Positions 1 through 5,856 of a stretch of 6,087 nucleotides of DNA are shown here, one piece after another. The DNA is taken from positions 1 to 6,087 of the forward strand of contig DTXA01000132.1 in assembly GCA_012962735.1 (NCBI GenBank), written 5' to 3'. The notes beneath the pieces are model-generated. The model was not told the DNA's origin, did no database searches, and worked only from the letters and a program-made list of their open reading frames with translations. Position 1 is the stretch's first letter, and every line of letters begins with the position of its first letter. Position numbers and translations under genes: made by a program. The stretch comes from Candidatus Latescibacterota bacterium. Lineage in GTDB: Bacteria > Latescibacterota > 4484-107 > B68-G9.

Positions 1-155
1 CAGGGTGCCCTCTTCCATGTGGGTTCGCTCAGCATCCCGTCCACCACTATGGGCCCGGCCGCACGGTAACATACATACATCCTCGACTCCCCAGCATGGA
101 CCGCGCCCGGGATGAATCCTACGCATCCGATCAAAACCCAAAGCTCAGACCACAT
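1..155 (-). CDS. Secreted CBM9-like carbohydrate-binding protein, N-terminal part (runs off window)
   Basis: Seen: reading leftward from ATG at 155-153, an open frame of 51 codons reaches the window edge without a stop. Residues 5-21 are largely hydrophobic (LWVLIGCVGFIPGAVHA) and end in a plausible signal-peptidase site (AVHA before GES), although the extreme N-terminus lacks the usual positive charge. From about residue 31 comes RAAGPIVVDGMLSEPTWKRA. Known: a start of the form 'I-x-[IV]-DG-x-L-x-EP-x-W-x-x-AP' is typical of CBM9-like domains, beta-sandwich modules that bind sugars in exported proteins. The ATG lies 2 bp after the stop codon (158-160) of the broken DUF4838 gene, which supports both this start and an operon arrangement. 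Inference: an exported glycan-binding protein or enzyme. Only the beginning is visible, so further domains and intactness are unknown. A lipoprotein signal is possible but I see no clear lipobox. Confidence 0.6.
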   Translation of the reverse strand, partial: MWSELWVLIGCVGFIPGAVHAGESRMYVCYRAAGPIVVDGMLSEPTWKRAP

Positions 156-157
156 CC

Positions 158-1327
158 TTACCCACGCACCAATTTGACGACATAGGTGTAGTTTTCCAAA
201 CCGATCGCCGCCTTCACGAGATGTTATCGAGCTCTCCGATCTTAAAGGTTTCGACCCGCTCCAGCCATTTCCTACATGCCCCCCTGTACAACCCTTACAA
301 CTTCTCTTCCAATGCCAAGGTCGCCCGGAGCTCCTCCCGTCCCCCGCACGCAGGACCGGTCAGTTAAGCGAACGTAGTTTATCCCTCCCCCATACCTCTG
401 GGAACCTATTCGGGAAAACAGTACGTTGTACCGGGTGATCCTCGGGAGCACCTCCGCCACCTGCTCCAGACACTTCCTGGCCACCTCCCCATAGTGGTAG
501 AACCTCATATCCCGCCCTATGGTCCTCCCTAAGGGAGAGAATAGTCTTGAAAGCACCTAGAAGCCCCTGTAGTACTCGTTCACCATCAGCCGGTCCGGCC
601 CCTTCGCACCACCTCATGAGATTGTCAAGGGCTCCGGCGTCCGAAGTGTTATCAGCCTCCTCGTAAGGCCTGCTGTAGTCCCTACCCCAGTAGTCGAAGA
701 TGGGCGCAACCGAGGCATCCGGGGGCACCTCCAACAGGTCCCACCTGAGCCCCACCTCGGTCCGGAGGCCCTCCAGCCGTTCCGCCACCAGGTTTACAAG
801 CTCCACGAACCTGGTCGGATACGATGCATCGCCCCCTAAGTCCAGCTCCAACCTGCGTCTGCGGAGTTCCGGCAGCACACTCTCCTGTATACCCTCCCAG
901 AAATAGACCGGGATGCTGATCCTGTTGAACCGGTTCTTGGCCATCCAGTCGACAAGTTCGGCCGCGAAGGCTTCGTTGCCATGCTCTAAGAATGTGGACT
1001 ACGAGGATCCTCCTGCGAGGCCCAGCCGGCGAAGTCCCACCTCGCACGATCTTCCCTAGACCAGTGCGCACCGGATCGACTATCCTGCGCTTGGCATCCC
1101 CAATATCCACATACCCCAGAGCTCGCACGAGGACATACCGTGACCTTCGTAGGACAACCTTCCCAGGTCGCAGAGTTCGACCTTCATACCTCCCCGAAGA
1201 ACTTCCTCAGCTCCCCCTGGACCTCCTCCGGATACGGTTGCACGAATTCCGTTAAGAGCTCCTCCGCCTTCCTGTGGACCCTTTGGCCTTCCGAGAGCAC
1301 CTTCACTTTCCCGGGCGATATCTGCAT
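158..1327 (-). pseudogene. DUF4838-family (GH20/GH67-like) protein, multiply frameshifted
   Basis: Seen: pieces of one protein follow in order in different frames. ATG 1327 starts MQISPGKVKVLSEGQRVHRK and meets TGA at 1184-1186. A second frame (360-998) gives LEHGNEAFAAELVDWMAKNR, then LELDLGGDASYPTRF and ALDNLMRWCEG. A shift near 590-598 leads to RLMVNEYYRGF, TAG at 557-559, then GRTIGRDMRFYHYG. Another shift near 360-380 leads to ELRATLALEEKL, TAA at 295-297, then CRKWLERVETFKIGELDNI and TGA at 214-216. A last frame ends in LVKAAIGLENYTYVVKLVRG and TAA 158-160. Known: DWMAKNRxNR, LGGH, the EYY segment and the RxIxxDMRxY segment are landmarks of DUF4838 proteins, which have a glycosidase-like barrel. 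Here LGGH reads LGGD. The start lies 9 bp after the 725-aa gene. At least six lesions make a functional product very unlikely. Frames between about 1000 and 1184 remain unresolved. Confidence 0.75.
276..335. repeat. 60-bp direct repeat, copy 1
   Basis: This stretch matches 5716-5775 in the same orientation over 60 bp with four mismatches (279/5719, 307/5747, 324/5764, 327/5767). The match ends cleanly on both sides. This copy lies within the DUF4838 pseudogene, where its minus-strand reading ELRATLALEEKL, stop, GLYRG is flanked by protein-like sequence in the same frame. I therefore take it as the native copy and the other as the displaced one. Both copies carry the same TAA stop. On the minus strand it contains a short internal repetition, TTGTAAGGG followed by TTGTACAGGG. 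Confidence 0.9.
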
Positions 1328-1336
1328 GCTCTACCC

Positions 1337-3514
1337 CTATGGCTGTACCAGGACCCCCTCGTACAACCCCAGGTTCGGGACGACGAACCGCACCAGCCCA
1401 CCCTCGTAGAAAAACGGGATGTCCTGCCCGGTGGTCATCCGCACCACCCTGTCCGGCCTGTGGGGCACCTTCAACGAGACCTTTACCTCCCCTATGGACA
1501 CCACCTCCCTGAAAGGTCTCCTGACGGAGTACTGGTAGTTTACCAGGAACACTACCAGGCCCTCCCGGCCCCTGTAGGCCGTCACCTCCAGGGCCTCGGG
1601 CCCCTCCACAGCTACCGGAGGCTCCCCTCTGGATGCCCACCTCAGGGCGTTGCCGATCGTTCTCAGGTAGTCCAGGAACCCCTGGGCCCAGTACTGAGCT
1701 CCGAAGTTCCCAGGGAAATATACCACCCCTCCACCGTACCTGCGGGCTACGATGGTAGGATAGCTCGTCTCGGGGGTCTCCCCCCAATACCTCGCTGGCT
1801 GAGGTTCCAACTGGACGCCCAGGACCTCGCCGTCCCGGGCCTCCACCTTAAGACAGTACTCGGGACACGCCAGTAGGTCGTCCCCAGGAAACCGGCAAAA
1901 CTCGGGGACCCCTTCCACGACGGGATGTCCCCCCTTGACCCTCATGTAATCCCACCTGAGGGGGCCCAGGGTCCCTCCAAGATATCCGACCCCCAGGACG
2001 TCCTTGAGGCCGAAATCCTTCCTCTCGTCCCCAAATTCGTCCCTGAGGGAAGTTCTGTAGGAGGCTACTAGACCTCCACCGTCCCCCACGAAGTCCCTGA
2101 TAGCTTCTACCGCTCCCTCGCCCATGCACTCGACATCGGGAAGGATCAGGAGGTCGTACCTGGAGAGTCCCTCAGGGGTCAGGCTGCTGTCGCCCAGAAG
2201 GTCGAACGGCACATGGAGCCTTATAAGGGCCTCGTAAAATCCCCTGACCTCTTCCACGAACCTCCTTTCGCCCTCTCTCTTGAACCTCTGGACTTGCGAT
2301 GCCTCGAAGTAATCTCCCGTCTGGAAAGCTTCCTCGACCTCCTCTCCGGCCTGGCCGGCCTGGGCCTCCAGAGGTCCCCTCACCACCTCCTCGTACGCGT
2401 AGTCCCCGGTCCTCTTGGACCAGACCAGGGCCACGTTCGCCAGGGACTCCAGGTCCTTAAGGGCGTTCCTCCACCTGCGGGTGAAGTCTATGAACTCCCC
2501 GGCCTGAGGTCTATCCTCCAAGATGTTCACTCCGTTAGCTATGCCCTGTGCTATGGCCATGCGCATCTCGGCGTCCGGGACAGAGTATTTCGTCCAGTTC
2601 TCGTGCGCCCCCGAGAGGAAGAGAAAGAAGGGCTTGTCCTTCTTTACAGAGCGGCCGAACTTAGTGGTCCAGCCGTATAGCCACACCGGCACGTCCTCCG
2701 GACGGGCGTAATATTGGTAGCTCTCCATCCCTATTATGTCCTCCCCCTCCCAGAGGTCCTCGGGGCTTAAGGCGAAGCTCCAGACGGGCCAAGTCTGTCC
2801 GCTCGTGTTGCTGTATATCCATGTCTTAAAGCCCTCCTCCTTGAGGACCCGGTGCGCGTCCACCAGAAAATCCCTTATGCTCTCGTACCTGAACCTCACG
2901 AACTTCCTCCAGAGGGGGTCCCTCCAGTCCTCCTTCATGGGAATCTCCTCCCCGTAGCGCTCCCTGAACTTTCCCCTACAGTAAGAGCAGTAACAACACC
3001 CCGGGTAATAGGCGGGCCCATCCAAAAATATCAGGTCCACTCCCTGCCTTGCCACCTCCCTTATCATGCGAAACATCCTATCCCTGTACGAGGTGTTCAC
3101 GCACATGGTGTACCCGCGTCCGTAAAGCTTGTCCATGGGACGTCCGTCCGGGAAGACCTGTGCCCACTCCCTGTGCCTCTCGTAGAACCTGTCCCCGTAG
3201 TGATGGGCGTTCAGGTACGTGAGGACGAGGAGGCCGTGCCCGTGAGCTATCTCGACCTGCTCCTTAAGCAAATTCCTGCCCCTGGCCTCATCGTCTACGG
3301 GGAAGTGTTCTGTAGGGAACAAAGCCCTCTCCTCAGCATCCTCGCCAGTGCTTACCCTGCCCCTGAAGGCCGAAACTCCCACTATGTCCAGGCCCTTCTC
3401 CTTGGCCTTCCGGAACGTCTCCTCGAGGGCCTCCCTGCTCATGTCCCTGGGCCGCTCTCTACCACCTATCCAGAAGATCCCCTTTGCGAGTTCCTCGATC
3501 TTAGGCCTTTCCAT
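1337..3514 (-). CDS. Putative glycoside hydrolase: GHL6-type barrel plus beta-galactosidase trimerisation-like domain (725 aa)
   Basis: Seen: ATG 3514 with GGGAGG five bases upstream, an uninterrupted frame, and stop TAG at 1337. There is no signal peptide, so the protein is probably cytoplasmic. Residues about 1-350 form a TIM-barrel-like region with HGHGLLVLTYLNAHH (91-105) and FLDGPAYYPGCCYCSYCRGK (163-182), which holds D165 and a cysteine cluster C173, C174, C176, C179. DIIGMESY (E264) and NILEDRP (E333) are later acidic candidates. Residues about 425-495 (YDLLILPDVECMGEGAVEAI) and 586-627 resemble the GH42 trimerisation domain. About 630-725 is a small beta domain ending VPNLGLYEGVLV. 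Known: 'hypothetical glycosyl hydrolase 6' proteins share the FDGP-x(n)-CxxC layout and mostly lack a proven substrate. Inference: hydrolysis of an oligosaccharide taken up by the cell. Catalytic residues cannot be assigned from sequence alone. Arginine is mostly AGG/AGA, unlike the 468-aa gene. Intact, while both neighbours are broken. Confidence 0.85.
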   Translation of the reverse strand: MERPKIEELAKGIFWIGGRERPRDMSREALEETFRKAKEKGLDIVGVSAFRGRVSTGEDAEERALFPTEHFPVDDEARGRNLLKEQVEIAHGHGLLVLTYLNAHHYGDRFYERHREWAQVFPDGRPMDKLYGRGYTMCVNTSYRDRMFRMIREVARQGVDLIFLDGPAYYPGCCYCSYCRGKFRERYGEEIPMKEDWRDPLWRKFVRFRYESIRDFLVDAHRVLKEEGFKTWIYSNTSGQTWPVWSFALSPEDLWEGEDIIGMESYQYYARPEDVPVWLYGWTTKFGRSVKKDKPFFLFLSGAHENWTKYSVPDAEMRMAIAQGIANGVNILEDRPQAGEFIDFTRRWRNALKDLESLANVALVWSKRTGDYAYEEVVRGPLEAQAGQAGEEVEEAFQTGDYFEASQVQRFKREGERRFVEEVRGFYEALIRLHVPFDLLGDSSLTPEGLSRYDLLILPDVECMGEGAVEAIRDFVGDGGGLVASYRTSLRDEFGDERKDFGLKDVLGVGYLGGTLGPLRWDYMRVKGGHPVVEGVPEFCRFPGDDLLACPEYCLKVEARDGEVLGVQLEPQPARYWGETPETSYPTIVARRYGGGVVYFPGNFGAQYWAQGFLDYLRTIGNALRWASRGEPPVAVEGPEALEVTAYRGREGLVVFLVNYQYSVRRPFREVVSIGEVKVSLKVPHRPDRVVRMTTGQDIPFFYEGGLVRFVVPNLGLYEGVLVQP

Positions 3515-3519
3515 GTCGT

Positions 3520-3525
3520 CCTCCC
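3520..3525 (-). promoter_or_regulatory. Strong Shine-Dalgarno of the 725-aa gene
   Basis: The minus strand reads GGGAGG, five bases (ACGAC) and then ATG at 3514. This near-ideal site fixes the start. The stop of the upstream glycosidase remnant lies only 24 bp before the ATG, so I infer that the 725-aa gene was translated from a shared message. I see no convincing promoter in the 24-bp gap. Confidence 0.75.
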
Positions 3526-3538
3526 GAGGGATGAGCTT

Positions 3539-3831
3539 TCATCCGAGCTCCACCGAGATGAGCCCGTATACCTCGAGCCCGGGCACTTCGACCTCATCTT
3601 CGTAGTTCCTGAACTTAAGTTCCTCTTCATCGAAAAGGTAGCCCTCCGTGCCCTCATGCCGTCCGGAAGTTCCACATAGACCCGTAGGTCCTGTGGTCCG
3701 CCCCGGACCCTTGGACCACCGCCCAGACCATAACATCCTTGGTATCGGGATCGCCCGTACCCTCCGGGAAGGTAGACCCCCCAACCCTCCCCGAGCTGCC
3801 TCCTCACGTTTCGTTCCTGCCCCCTGCGCAT
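3539..3831 (-). pseudogene. C-terminal remnant of a second glycosidase-like gene, frameshifted
   Basis: Seen: the closing stretch reads EGYLFDEEELKFRNYEDEVE and then VPGLEVYGLISVELG, with TGA at 3539-3541. Just upstream, in another frame, is DLRVYVELPDG, so one frameshift falls near 3650-3665. Further upstream two frames compete: GQERNVRRQLGEGWGVYLPGG in one and GDPDTKDVMVWAVVQGSG in another, so a further shift is probable. Comparison: the 725-aa gene ends with VKVSLKVPHRPDR, a beta stretch and then VVPNLGLYEGVLVQP. The stub has the same plan, LRVYVELPDG, a beta stretch and then VPGLEVYGLISVEL. Known: such endings, 'VP-x-L-x-[VL]-Y-x-L', are common in the small C-terminal beta domain of barrel glycosidases. 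Inference: all that is left of a barrel glycosidase upstream of the 725-aa gene, with its catalytic part deleted together with the URO-D C-terminus. The family cannot be fixed from so short a piece. Confidence 0.55.
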
Positions 3832-3873
3832 CCCGGTGAGCTCAAGATAAAGTCTATCCCTTTGCCCTTTGGA

Positions 3874-4239
3874 TTATGTCCAAAATATGTATCCATCGGT
3901 GTGTAGGTATACCTCCGCACCCTGTCCTCGACAGAGGGAGAAGATCCTATGGTACGAAGGCTTGATCAGCTTCCTCCACCTAGTGGGATTTATGGGTAGG
4001 GCGTTCTGGTGCCCGCCGATACGTGTTCCAAAAGGACCAGTCCCCTAGTGGATGTTCCACGACTTGTCCGTCCAAGTAATCCCAGGGGTAGTGCCAGAGA
4101 CATCCCCAGGCATCCTTCACTTTGTTCTCGTGGGCCCTGACCGGGTCTCTGGCCACCTCCACATCCTCATATCCGGGACCGTGTCGTCCCCCTTCCTGTG
4201 TATCACCTTGAGGAATCCCAGGTGCCACATCTTCCCCAT
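3874..4239 (-). pseudogene. Uroporphyrinogen decarboxylase-superfamily (URO-D) protein, frameshifted and internally deleted
   Basis: Seen: ATG at 4239, 26 bp after the stop of the 468-aa gene, starts MGKMWHLGFLKVIHRKGDD. A shift near 4150-4180 leads to HENKVKDAWGCLWHYPWDYL and then VVEHPLGDWSFWNTYR, which stops at 3980. In a third frame (3874-4017) lies INPTRWRKLIKPSYHRIF and then GAEVYLHTDGYI, ending at TAA 3874-3876. Known: 'DEWGC-x-W ... EHPL-x-DWS-x-x-D-x-Y' is an N-terminal landmark and 'W-x-x-x-IKP-x-Y-x-R-[IL]F ... V-x-LH-[ST]-G' a central landmark of URO-D-like proteins. In intact members of about 340 aa these two lie well over a hundred residues apart. Here they almost touch, so roughly 100 codons are missing internally and the C-terminal third is absent. 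Members in sugar-use loci are usually not haem enzymes but uncharacterised or methyltransferase-like proteins. Certainly non-functional as it stands. Confidence 0.7.
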
Positions 4240-4265
4240 AGGACCTCTGAAGAAGAAAAGTTTAC

Positions 4266-5672
4266 CTAATCTACAAACTGAAACGCATAAAGCTTAGAGT
4301 TGCGCATGGAGAAGTGCAGACGTACGGACCTACCAGCGAGTTGAGATAGCTCGGAGCTGCCGCGCCAGGTGACGATGTAATGCACATGGTTGCCTCGGAT
4401 GAGATCGCAATCGTCGAGGGTGAACCCCTTTATCGGCAGATTGTGCTCATCCCTGATCTCCACCCGTGCGTGGCCGGTACCACGGCAGTCTATGTTAAGC
4501 TCGAGGCGGCGCCCCGAAAGGACGACCAGTGGCGTAGTGAGCCATCCACCGGTATATCCCGCATCCGCGCTCCGAAAGCCGTCCAAACGCTGCACCGCAA
4601 GGTAGATCGCCCCGATGCCCTTCAGCTCCTCGAACCCCTCGTACTCGCCGTGGCTGTGGGCGTAGGCGACATAATAATGGTATATCTCATCGCCCATACG
4701 CACCAGGCCTGGCACCATGTAAAGCGAGCCCCCCTGAGGACCTCCTCTGACCCCAAGGGGGATATAGGGACACCTGTCAGGGCGTTCGAACTTGACCCCA
4801 TCCCGGCTGACGGCAAGTTGAACTTCGAGCAGGCCGTCGTTGCTATGCTCGCCCTCGGGTGGCTTGGGGAAGTGGTAGTAAACGCTCGGGAAGGCTACGT
4901 ACACATCCTGGGCCCATGGGTACATGCTCACAGCAGGCGTGTAGATATCTGTGTCCGGCGGGTCGAGCTCGTCGTAACCGATAGCGATAGGGAACTCATA
5001 ACTCGGTGGCGGTAGGTACTCCTCGCCCCAGAGCTTACATGGCTCAACCGAACGGTCGTACTCCCACGGCTCAAGCAGATCTTCGATTTCGACACGAGCT
5101 ACCTTGCGAAGAGGCGCCCAACAGCGGAGGTAGGCGACGTATCTATCGATGTTGGGATCGTAGAACAACTGATTCTGTGTGTCGGGCAAGAAGGGCAGAA
5201 GGCGCTTCTCGTGCAATCGCCAGTTGACGCCGTCGCGGGAATATGCCACGTAGATGCCGTCTCGTCGTGGGTCTCGAGAGCTCCGCGACACTAACATCTT
5301 GTAACGCTGTTCGGACAGCGCCTTGGGGTCGATGAAGACGAAATCCCCCCGTATGGGGAGGATGTTGTTCTCCCTGCTGCCGTCGAACTCCACTAAACCG
5401 AGGCTCGGACGTTCCCAGTGGACGCCATCGTGCGAGATGGCATAGCAGAAATAGTGCGGGCCAAGCTTACCATCTTCGCTCGGCGGATGTGCGCCATACC
5501 ACATCTTGACGAGCTCGCCGTCCTGAAGCACGCAGGCATAATGCATCCAGCCTGCCTCCCAGGGCATCTCTCCTAGCAGAACAGGGCCCCGCAACTCGGG
5601 CGGGTTGGTCCGAAGTACGATACCTTGGGATTGGGCGATAAACTTCTCGTCGATGAAAAGTTGCTTCACCAT
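4266..5672 (-). CDS. Beta-propeller glycoside-hydrolase-like protein (GH32/GH43-type fold), 468 aa
   Basis: Seen: ATG at 5672, preceded by AAGGGGGT with six bases between the G block and the start; TAG at 4266. Repeated blade motifs of the form 'xSxDGVxWERP' occur at 77-89 (YAISHDGVHWERP), 141-153 (YVAYSRDGVNWRL) and 286-298 (LAVSRDGVKFERP). FIDPKAL (113-119) and FYDPNIDRYVAYLR (170-183) are further blades. About 372-468 is a beta-sandwich (LELNIDCRGTGHARVEIRDE, then SVRLHFSMRNSKLYAFQF). Known: this layout matches five-bladed-propeller sugar hydrolases distantly related to GH32 and GH43, common as uncharacterised genes in glycan-degrading bacteria. There is no signal peptide. I cannot assign the canonical catalytic triad with confidence, so hydrolase activity is inferred from fold only. 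Odd: Arg codons are largely CGN (all seven Arg codons in residues 130-157), against AGG/AGA in the 725-aa gene, which suggests separate ancestry. Confidence 0.8.
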   Translation of the reverse strand: MVKQLFIDEKFIAQSQGIVLRTNPPELRGPVLLGEMPWEAGWMHYACVLQDGELVKMWYGAHPPSEDGKLGPHYFCYAISHDGVHWERPSLGLVEFDGSRENNILPIRGDFVFIDPKALSEQRYKMLVSRSSRDPRRDGIYVAYSRDGVNWRLHEKRLLPFLPDTQNQLFYDPNIDRYVAYLRCWAPLRKVARVEIEDLLEPWEYDRSVEPCKLWGEEYLPPPSYEFPIAIGYDELDPPDTDIYTPAVSMYPWAQDVYVAFPSVYYHFPKPPEGEHSNDGLLEVQLAVSRDGVKFERPDRCPYIPLGVRGGPQGGSLYMVPGLVRMGDEIYHYYVAYAHSHGEYEGFEELKGIGAIYLAVQRLDGFRSADAGYTGGWLTTPLVVLSGRRLELNIDCRGTGHARVEIRDEHNLPIKGFTLDDCDLIRGNHVHYIVTWRGSSELSQLAGRSVRLHFSMRNSKLYAFQFVD

Positions 5673-5678
5673 ATTTTA

Positions 5679-5726
5679 CCCCCTTCCCAGTCAGCGTAAA
5701 CCAGGGGGATCCTTTATGTCCCCCTG
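5679..5726 (-). promoter_or_regulatory. Leader hairpin and ribosome-binding site with alternative G/C pairing
   Basis: On the minus strand, CAGGGGGA (5726-5719) and TCCCCCTG (5709-5702) form a perfect 8-bp inverted repeat with a 9-nt loop. It ends about 30 bases before the ATG of the 468-aa gene. The ribosome-binding site AGGGGG (5684-5679) can pair over 6 bp with CCCCCT (5708-5703), the downstream arm of the same hairpin. The two pairings exclude each other. No T-run follows the hairpin, so I do not call it a terminator. A translational switch is inference; low sequence complexity of G and C blocks may explain it. Confidence 0.35.
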
Positions 5727-5775
5727 TACAACCCTTACAACTTCTCCTCCAATGCCAAGGTCGGCCAGAGCTCCT
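5716..5775. repeat. 60-bp direct repeat, copy 2
   Basis: This is the partner of 276-335 (four mismatches, same orientation, 5440 bp apart). On the minus strand it reads ELWPTLALEEKL and TAA, but a stop codon directly precedes this reading, so it is a detached coding fragment. It ends at the -10 element of the candidate promoter and contributes one arm of the leader hairpin, placing it in the presumed 5' untranslated region of the 468-aa gene. Confidence 0.9.
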
Positions 5776-5777
5776 AT

Positions 5778-5807
5778 AAGATAAAAAAATCTCGTCCCTT
5801 TTGTCAA
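5778..5807 (-). promoter_or_regulatory. Candidate sigma70-type promoter for the 468-aa gene
   Basis: The minus strand has a perfect TTGACA (5807-5802), an 18-bp spacer and TATCTT (5783-5778, four of six matches to TATAAT). Transcription would start near 5771 and give a leader of roughly 100 nt containing the 60-bp repeat and the hairpin. The AT-rich TTTTTTTATCTTATAG could instead act as an archaeal TATA box if the host is an archaeon. The same bases also lie in a short open frame from ATG 5817 (MDDLDKRDEIFLSY), a weaker reading. Confidence 0.45.
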
Positions 5808-5837
5808 GATCATCCATGTTATTCCTACACCTCGTTC

Positions 5838-5855
5838 AAAAACAGATACTATCTG
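5838..5855 (-). terminator. Weak terminator-like hairpin after the RimI-like gene
   Basis: The minus strand reads CAGATAGTATCTG followed by TTTTT, beginning two bases after the TAG (5859-5857) of the acetyltransferase remnant. The stem is 5-6 bp and mostly A/T, so stability is low. Its place directly after the stop codon and the T-run support a transcription end that separates the acetyltransferase from the sugar genes. Confidence 0.45.
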
Positions 5856-5856
5856 C

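Noticed and set aside
276..380. Frame reading DLGIGREVVRVVQGG as the true end of the DUF4838 gene
   Set aside because: It is open through both repeat copies and cannot be excluded, but the alternative frame joins smoothly to CRKWLERVETFKIGELDNI and to an end 2 bp before the next start.
1080..1787. Minus-strand open frame of 235 codons
   Set aside because: It is glycine-rich and out of frame inside the 725-aa gene and the DUF4838 remnant; composition is typical of a shadow frame.
1274..1876. Plus-strand open frame of 200 codons
   Set aside because: It is antisense to the end of the 725-aa gene, is proline-rich and low in information, and has no ribosome-binding site I trust.
2852..3679. Plus-strand open frame of 275 codons
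   Set aside because: It lies opposite the 725-aa gene, has no recognisable motifs, and its openness follows from the strong codon bias on the other strand.
4380..5015. Plus-strand open frame of 211 codons
   Set aside because: It is antisense to the propeller gene, whose blade motifs are clear, and it has no family features of its own.
5702..5726. Intrinsic terminator
   Set aside because: The 8-bp hairpin is not followed by a T-run and lies just before a well-supported start codon.
276..5775. Insertion sequence or transposon bounded by the 60-bp repeats
   Set aside because: No transposase or integrase and no terminal inverted repeats are visible between the copies, and 60 bp is far longer than a usual target duplication.
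5467..5817. 116-codon minus-strand frame beginning MDDLDKRDEIF as a complete gene
   Set aside because: Beyond the first 15 residues it reads through the repeat, the hairpin and the start of the propeller gene in the wrong frame. Only the first residues are kept as a finding.
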